Below are positions 18,109 to 21,224 of a DNA stretch of 21,224 nt, in pieces. The DNA lies in NCBI GenBank assembly GCA_003427395.1, contig BFEA01000705.1, positions 41,665-62,888 on the forward strand. Reading direction: 5' to 3'. Each line of letters begins with the position of its first letter. Position 1 is the first letter of the stretch. A model generated the notes under the pieces. The model saw nothing but the letters and a program-made list of their open reading frames with translations, was not told where the DNA came from and made no database searches. A program made the position numbers and the translations under genes. The DNA is from Chara braunii (taxonomy: Eukaryota > Streptophyta > Charophyceae > Charales > Characeae).

Positions 18109-18505
18109 CCACGGTGCAGTGTACATCTGCGCCCCCCGCAGTAGTGGGCTTCCCGACATCTCCGTCGCGGTTCGCCCCTCTCGCTACTGGAGTTGAGGTA
18201 TCGCAGGACTCGACAGAGTGTACTCAGCCCTCTTTTGCAGTACCGTCTGCGCCTCCGCAGACCACCGTCTCCCCTCCTTCCCCACCGCGACTACCGACTC
18301 GTCGAGCCATTCGCTCAGCCCGTTGCAGCGAGTAGCTTGCGACTCGCGAGGACGTTGTGTCCTCTCTTCTGGACTTGAGCATACTCCAGGCTCGTCAAGA
18401 GCGACTCACCCTCCATGTCGCTGCCATGCGTCGCCTTCTCACCATCCTCTCTGACCCTGATCGCACCCTCCCGATCATCCCAATACGACTGGGACCTCCA
18501 CGAGG
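18109..18505 (+). pseudogene. pol: N-terminal segment of pol, ahead of protease
   Basis: In the -1 frame relative to gag, a Ser/Pro-rich stretch runs to a TAG at 18333-18335. The same frame then encodes a helical-looking segment (EDVVSSLLDLSILQARQER, then HVAAMRRLLTILSD) leading towards the protease. The protease itself lies in another frame, so at least one shift occurs between about 18490 and 18506. It is a linker with no recognised domain, and it is damaged. Confidence 0.5.
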
Positions 18506-21014
18506 GTGTACTCAGCGCTGTGGGATTCCGGTTCTCAGGGCGACTTCATTCACCCCCGTATGGTGAACGAAGTCCGCTTACCTACGATCGGGTCTCCGAC
18601 TCCCATCTCCGTCACCCTAGGAGATGACAAGACCCAGCGCTTCTTCGATCAGACGGTCACCGACCTCCCTTTCTTCCTCACCCTCGAGCCGACTGATCGT
18701 CCCCCGACGTCTCGTCGCCACCGCTCCTCTGCAAATTTCGATGTGATGGAGACAGGGTACGACTTCATTCTCGGCACGCCGTGGTCTCGTCGGTTCCGCA
18801 ACACCAAGGACGATTGGGCGACCAACACTCTCGTTCTTAAAACGAAGTGTGGACAGACGTATCGCGTACCGTTCATAGGTACCACTGCGACACCACGCCC
18901 CGATCCTCCTCCCCCGGAGCCTTCCATGCCCACACCATCTCCTTCTATTACTGTCACTTCGCCTCAGCAGTTCGCCCACTTCATCAGACAGGACGACGTC
19001 ACCTTCTTTATTGTGAACGTGACAGATCTCTTACACTATGATCCACCCTGTCTCGACGCCGAGCTCATCCGTCTGGAGCCGGATCCTCCTTCTATCTCCA
19101 TGGCTCCCATCTCTACTTCCGTCCCTCCGCCGTCCGTCGAGTCCACCTCGCCGTCGCCCGCTGACACTGACGCTGAGGAACTCGCACGATATACGGCTGA
19201 CCTGGAGCCCGCAGTTTGTGACCTCATCCGAGAGTACCACGACGTTTTCCCATCGTCATTCTCGTACGCCGGCATCCCACCGATGCGTGACGTCGAGCAC
19301 TCCATTCAGCTTGTGCCTAACCATCGTGTTCACCACCAGGCACCCTACAGACTCTCGATCCCCGAGGCCACCGAACTCAAGCGTCAGCTTGAGGAGCTCC
19401 TGAGACTGGGTTTCATTAAACCCAGCAACTCCCCGTGGGGTGCACCCGTCCTCTTTGCTCGCAAAGCGAATGAAACTCTTCATCTCTGCATCGACTACCG
19501 CGGTCTCAACCACTACACGGTTAAGAACAACTACCCCATGCCTCGTTCCGATGAGCTGTTCGACCGCCTAGCAGGCAACCGCTTCTTTACGAAGATTGAT
19601 CTTCGTAGCGGTTACCATCAGATCCGCGTCGCTGCAACCGACCAGCCGAAGACCGCGTTCCGATCGCGCTTCGACCACTACGAGTTCACGGTGATGCCAT
19701 TCGGCCTCACCAACGCACCCGCTATCTTTCTGAGGGCGATGAACGACATCTTCAGGGACATCCTGGAGCAGTACGTTCTTGTCTACCTCGACGATATCCT
19801 GGTCTACAGTCGTACCCTTGAGGAGCACCTCAGACACCTCCGCGACGTCCTTGGCCGCTTGCGCAGACATGGCTTCTACGCCAAGTTGAGCAAGTGCCGC
19901 TTTGCCCAGCACAAAGTGGATTTCTTAGGACACTACGTGTCTGACCAGGGTCTCCACATGGGCGACGCGAAGATCACTGCTATTGTGGTGTGGCCCGCCC
20001 CCACATCCACCAAGCAGCTTCGCAGCTTCCTAGGCCTGACCAGCTACTATAGTAATTTCATTTGGGGATACGCTAGGTATTCCTACGTCCTTACCTCCAC
20101 CCTCCTTCGGAAGAACCCACCCTGGGCTTGGACACCCCTCCACGAGGACGCCTTCCGCGCCCTCAAGAAGGCGGTGACATGTGCACCGGTTCGTCACCTA
20201 CCCGATTTTGATCGCCCTGTTATCATTACCACCGATGCGTCAGACTTTGCCGTAGGACCAGTGCTTTCCCAGGTCTTCCCCTCCTCTCCTGATTCCTCTC
20301 ATCCTCGTATCCCTCGCTTCCCACCACCTACCCCTACCACTGCTTCCCGACTGACGCCTACTCGTCCAGCTACTGACGAGCCTTCTATTGACTATTCTCC
20401 TACCATCGCCGAGGACGGCACTGTCGAGTCTCGCTCAGGTGATTGTCCGATAGCCTTCTACTCCCGTCAGCTCCTGCCCGCCGAGATGAACTACACTGCT
20501 GATGAACGTGAGGTTCTCGCAGTAGTTTATGCTGCTCGGCACTAGCGTCACTACCTGCACGGGGCACCGTTCACGGTGCGTACGGACAACTCTGTTGTCC
20601 AGGCTTTTCTGACAAAACTGAAGCTCACTCCTCGACAGGCTCGCTGGTGGCGCGACCTATCCGAGTTTAGTTTCACCACTGAGCACATCAAGGGTGAGAC
20701 TAATCGGGTCGCAGATGCCCTATCCCGGCGCCCTGACCACGACCAGGAGCATATCCATCTCTCTTCCATCTCTGTCATCACCATCCACCACTCGGTGATC
20801 GATGAGTTTCGCACTCAGTACTGCCACTGCCCCAACTATCGCGACATCCATGCGACCCTTCAGAGTGGCAAGACCGTCCCGAACTACTCTCTCGGGGACA
20901 ACGGTCTTGTGTACTGGCACGGTTCACAGGGCACCAGAGAGCCCCGTATTTGCGTCCCCTCCGCTGGACAACTACGTGTACGAGCAGTAGCAGAGTTCCA
21001 TGACCAGGCAGCCA
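18506..21014 (+). pseudogene. pol: pol: protease, reverse transcriptase, RNase H, integrase start
   Basis: One frame is open from before 18506 to TAG 20543-20545 and beyond it to about 21014. The aspartic protease has ALWDSGSQGDF with its catalytic DSG at 18524-18532, and a flap-side YDFILGTPW. The RT has FTKIDLRSGYHQI, FGLTNAPA and YLDD at 19784-19795. RNase H has catalytic Asp 20234, Glu 20510, Asp 20585 and the late DALSRR. A Pro/Ser/Thr-rich insertion of about 55 residues (20273-20437) sits between LSQVF and PIAFYSRQ. The integrase starts with EFHD (His at 20999), the first ligand of HHCC, then similarity ends. The TAG replaces the Trp of the usual HWRHYL word. The frame starts inside the protease, so there is no natural start. 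It copies retrotransposon RNA to DNA for insertion. Confidence 0.9.
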
Positions 21015-21224
21015 GGGTTGTCACCCGGGGACCCCCGGGGGCAAAGCCGGGGCCGGGATTTCACCCCCGGACCCCCTCCCGCGGGGGCGTTGATCCCCGG
21101 ACCCCGCAATCAACCCCCGCGCCCGCCCGACCCCCGGCACCCCCGCGGGACCCCGGCCCCGGCACCCGGCACCCCGGCCCCGGCCCCGGACCCCCGCCGA
21201 CCCGGGCCCCGGGCCCCGCACCCC
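21015..21224. repeat. C/G-rich low-complexity end
   Basis: About 210 bases of CCCCGGACCCCC-type words with extreme GC content replace the expected integrase zinc-finger sequence. The minus strand has many G runs suited to G-quadruplexes. Either a real GC-rich simple repeat or an assembly artefact at a contig end. Confidence 0.7.

Larger units (their letters stand above)
13683..21014 (+). mobile_element. Younger Ty3/gypsy LTR retrotransposon, 3' end missing
   Basis: Order: LTR (13683-14004), primer-binding site (14006-14017), long leader, gag, then protease, RT, RNase H and the first residues of integrase. PR-RT-RH-IN order and RT sequence type place it in Ty3/gypsy (Metaviridae). It is inserted within the old pol remnant just after TTGCA (13678-13682), the expected target-duplication partner if the 3' end were found. 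Gag and pol carry lesions, so this copy is unlikely to be autonomous. Recognisable sequence stops near 21014; no 3' LTR is in the window. Confidence 0.88.

Noticed and set aside
1-21224. CRISPR array or bacterial defence system
   Set aside because: No regular short direct repeats with unique spacers are present, and all recognisable genes are eukaryotic retroelements.

Overview
The window looks like repeat-dense, gene-poor nuclear DNA of a large plant-type genome. It contains two different Ty3/gypsy retroelements, one with a primer-binding site matching initiator-Met tRNA. It also holds tRNA-derived SINE-like modules, a decayed split gene on the minus strand, long homopurine/homopyrimidine stretches and satellites. 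The composition and element types would fit a streptophyte such as a charophyte alga, but that placement is an impression only. I see no bacterial-type gene, no rRNA and no intact host gene. Both window ends are low-complexity (TG repeats on the left, C/G-rich repeats on the right), as at contig ends.

Layout. 1-550: compound microsatellites and C-rich DNA. 581-1106: a Gln/Pro-rich reading frame with one amber stop, possibly a gag remnant. 1107-5520: purine-rich non-coding DNA with a ~1.26 kb unit present twice in tandem, a duplicated GC-rich hairpin motif and one good TATA box. 5525-5800: CTT-rich pyrimidine tract. 5800-7150: anonymous DNA with CT/CA microsatellites and a short block repeated three times. 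7155-8406: a ~172 bp dimeric satellite. 8407-9900: an inverted pair of ~180 bp repeats enclosing tRNA-like modules, hairpins and a T27 tract. 9900-12107: a probable decayed intron-containing gene on the minus strand. 12108-12446: anonymous DNA ending in a 26 bp palindrome also found near 8.6 kb.

12447-13682: an old, AT-richer Ty3/gypsy pol remnant (end of RNase H plus integrase) with several stops and frameshifts. At 13683 it is cut by a younger Ty3/gypsy element. That element has a 322 bp LTR with 11 bp terminal inverted repeats, a tRNA-iMet primer site, a ~2 kb leader with repeated hairpins, a GC-rich gag with a CCHC knuckle, and pol (protease, RT, RNase H, start of integrase). It runs to about 21014, where recognisable coding sequence stops abruptly. 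The younger element is also damaged: a frameshift in gag, frame changes before protease and an amber stop in RNase H.

The best leads are the leader hairpin triplet, the 26 bp palindrome shared by two loci, the minus-strand split pseudogene, the Pro/Ser/Thr-rich insertion inside the younger RNase H, and amber stops that all sit where a CAG or CTG would have been.
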